Below, piece after piece: positions 6,065-6,412 of a DNA stretch of 6,412 bases; the first letter of the stretch is position 1; every line of letters starts with the position of its first letter. A program made the position numbers and the translations under genes. Below the pieces are notes generated by a model, which searched no databases, was not told the origin of the DNA, and was given only the letters and a program-made list of their open reading frames with translations. The stretch covers positions 1 through 6,412 of the forward strand of contig CAZIDL010000102.1 in NCBI GenBank assembly GCA_964537825.1. Direction: 5' to 3'. This DNA is from CAZIDL01 sp964537825 (lineage in GTDB: Bacteria; Bacteroidota; Bacteroidia; Flavobacteriales_D; CAYVSK01).

Positions 6065-6079
6065 ACCCCACGCTGGGGG
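6046..6079. repeat. Perfect 34-bp palindrome at the transposase 3' end
   Basis: CCCCCAGCGTGGGG (6046-6059), TTTAAA (6060-6065) and CCCCACGCTGGGGG (6066-6079) form a palindrome without a single mismatch. The transposase stop TAA (6062-6064) is at its centre, and the stop codon of the convergent aconitase gene begins one base beyond it (6081-6083). As RNA it would fold into a very stable 14-bp GC-rich stem on either strand. Neither side is followed by a T tract, so it fits a REP/IS-end hairpin better than an intrinsic terminator, although it could protect the 3' ends of both convergent transcripts. Confidence 0.9.
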
Positions 6080-6080
6080 A

Positions 6081-6412
6081 TCAATTGTTCTTCAGGAACT
6101 GCCGTAGCACGTATTGCAGGATCCCGCTGTTCTTGAAGTATTCGATCTCGATGGCGGAATCCAAACGGCAGGTCACTTTGAATTCGACCGGATCTTCGCC
6201 GCCTTCCTTTTCGGCTTTCACGTTCAATTGCTTTCCGGGCTCCAGGCCTTCATCGATCCCGGTGATGCTGAAATGTTCGGATCCATCGAGCCCGAGTTTT
6301 TCCGCGTTGTCCCCTTTTTGGTATTCCAGGGGAAGGACCCCCATTCCCACGAGGTTGCTTCGGTGGATCCGCTCGTAGCTTTCTGCGATCACGGCCCGGA
6401 CGCCGAGAAGAT
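6081..6412 (-). CDS. acnA: Aconitate hydratase A, C-terminal part (partial)
   Basis: The frame enters from the right edge (109 residues visible) and ends with TGA at 6083-6081. The segment LLGVRAVIAESYERIHRSNLVGMGVLPLEY matches the swivel-domain active-site region of AcnA/IRP-type aconitases. The arginine in ERIHRSNL corresponds to a substrate-binding arginine of the family. The conserved ending RLDSAIEIEYFKNSGILQYVLRQ follows. The enzyme is a cytoplasmic [4Fe-4S] protein interconverting citrate and isocitrate in the citric acid cycle. Roughly the first 800 residues, including the cluster-binding cysteines, lie outside the window. The GTG at 6392 is internal, not a start. The C-terminus looks complete despite the palindrome that begins one base after its stop. 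Confidence 0.95.
   Translation of the reverse strand, partial: LLGVRAVIAESYERIHRSNLVGMGVLPLEYQKGDNAEKLGLDGSEHFSITGIDEGLEPGKQLNVKAEKEGGEDPVEFKVTCRLDSAIEIEYFKNSGILQYVLRQFLKNN

Larger units (their letters stand above)
5562..6079 (+). mobile_element. REPtron-like unit: Y1 transposase flanked by palindromic elements
   Basis: The whole gap between the convergent DUF547 and aconitase genes consists of a long hairpin (5562-5609), a single-domain Y1/HUH transposase (5678-6064) and a perfect 34-bp palindrome (6046-6079). The two palindromic elements share the 11-mer TTTAAACCCCA (5584-5594 and 6060-6070). No tnpB or second gene is present. This matches the layout of REP-associated tyrosine transposases (RAYTs) or minimal IS200-type elements, in which subterminal hairpins are the substrates of the transposase. 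The exact ends cannot be fixed because this transposase class makes no target-site duplication. Both neighbouring genes look uninterrupted, so the unit sits in intergenic DNA. Confidence 0.75.

Noticed and set aside
6046..6083. The 34-bp palindrome as a bidirectional intrinsic terminator
   Set aside because: There is no run of T on either side. The shared core with the upstream hairpin favours a REP/IS-end role.

Overview
The window looks like chromosomal DNA of a member of the Bacteroidota, probably a flavobacterium-like lineage. This is an inference from family resemblance: a small secreted protein with a carboxypeptidase-regulatory-like (beta-sandwich) domain and a signal peptide ending in SNAQ, an SMP-30-type propeller, a bacterial PolX and a TIGR04283-type glycosyltransferase. 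Most start codons also lack a recognisable Shine-Dalgarno sequence, as is usual in that phylum. The base composition is close to balanced and uniform across the window, with a striking excess of the palindrome GGATCC.

Layout. Positions 1-62 hold the tail of an unidentified + strand gene. It is followed by a strong intrinsic terminator (86-122) and, only 10 bases later, a small four-helix membrane protein (PF04020, phage-holin-4-like; 133-525). Its stop codon overlaps that of a convergent gene (522-1025, -) for a secreted beta-sandwich protein whose leader carries a perfect 8-bp hairpin. Three further - strand genes read leftward: a TIGR04283-type glycosyltransferase (3942-4664), DNA polymerase X with a PHP exonuclease domain (2092-3843) and a secreted SMP-30/gluconolactonase-like propeller (1233-2087). 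PolX and the propeller are separated by 4 bases and are probably co-transcribed. Divergent from the glycosyltransferase is a secreted DUF547 protein (4738-5553, +). The window ends in the C-terminal part of aconitase A (6081-6412, -).

The 527 bases between the convergent DUF547 and aconitase genes are filled by a compact REPtron-like unit. A Y1 (HUH) single-domain transposase of the IS200/IS605-REP type (RAYT, 5678-6064) has a long hairpin upstream (5562-5609), with a GTAG tetranucleotide at the foot of its inner stem. It ends inside a perfect 34-bp palindrome (6046-6079) that contains the transposase stop codon and stops one base short of the aconitase stop codon. The two palindromic elements share the 11-mer TTTAAACCCCA. 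This is the most interesting structure in the window.

The remaining genes are housekeeping or accessory: DNA repair (PolX), the citric acid cycle (aconitase), a possible arsenosugar-related glycosyltransferase, and envelope or periplasmic proteins of unknown role. I see no tRNA, rRNA, CRISPR array, riboswitch or prophage genes, and no gene-free stretch longer than about 210 bases.
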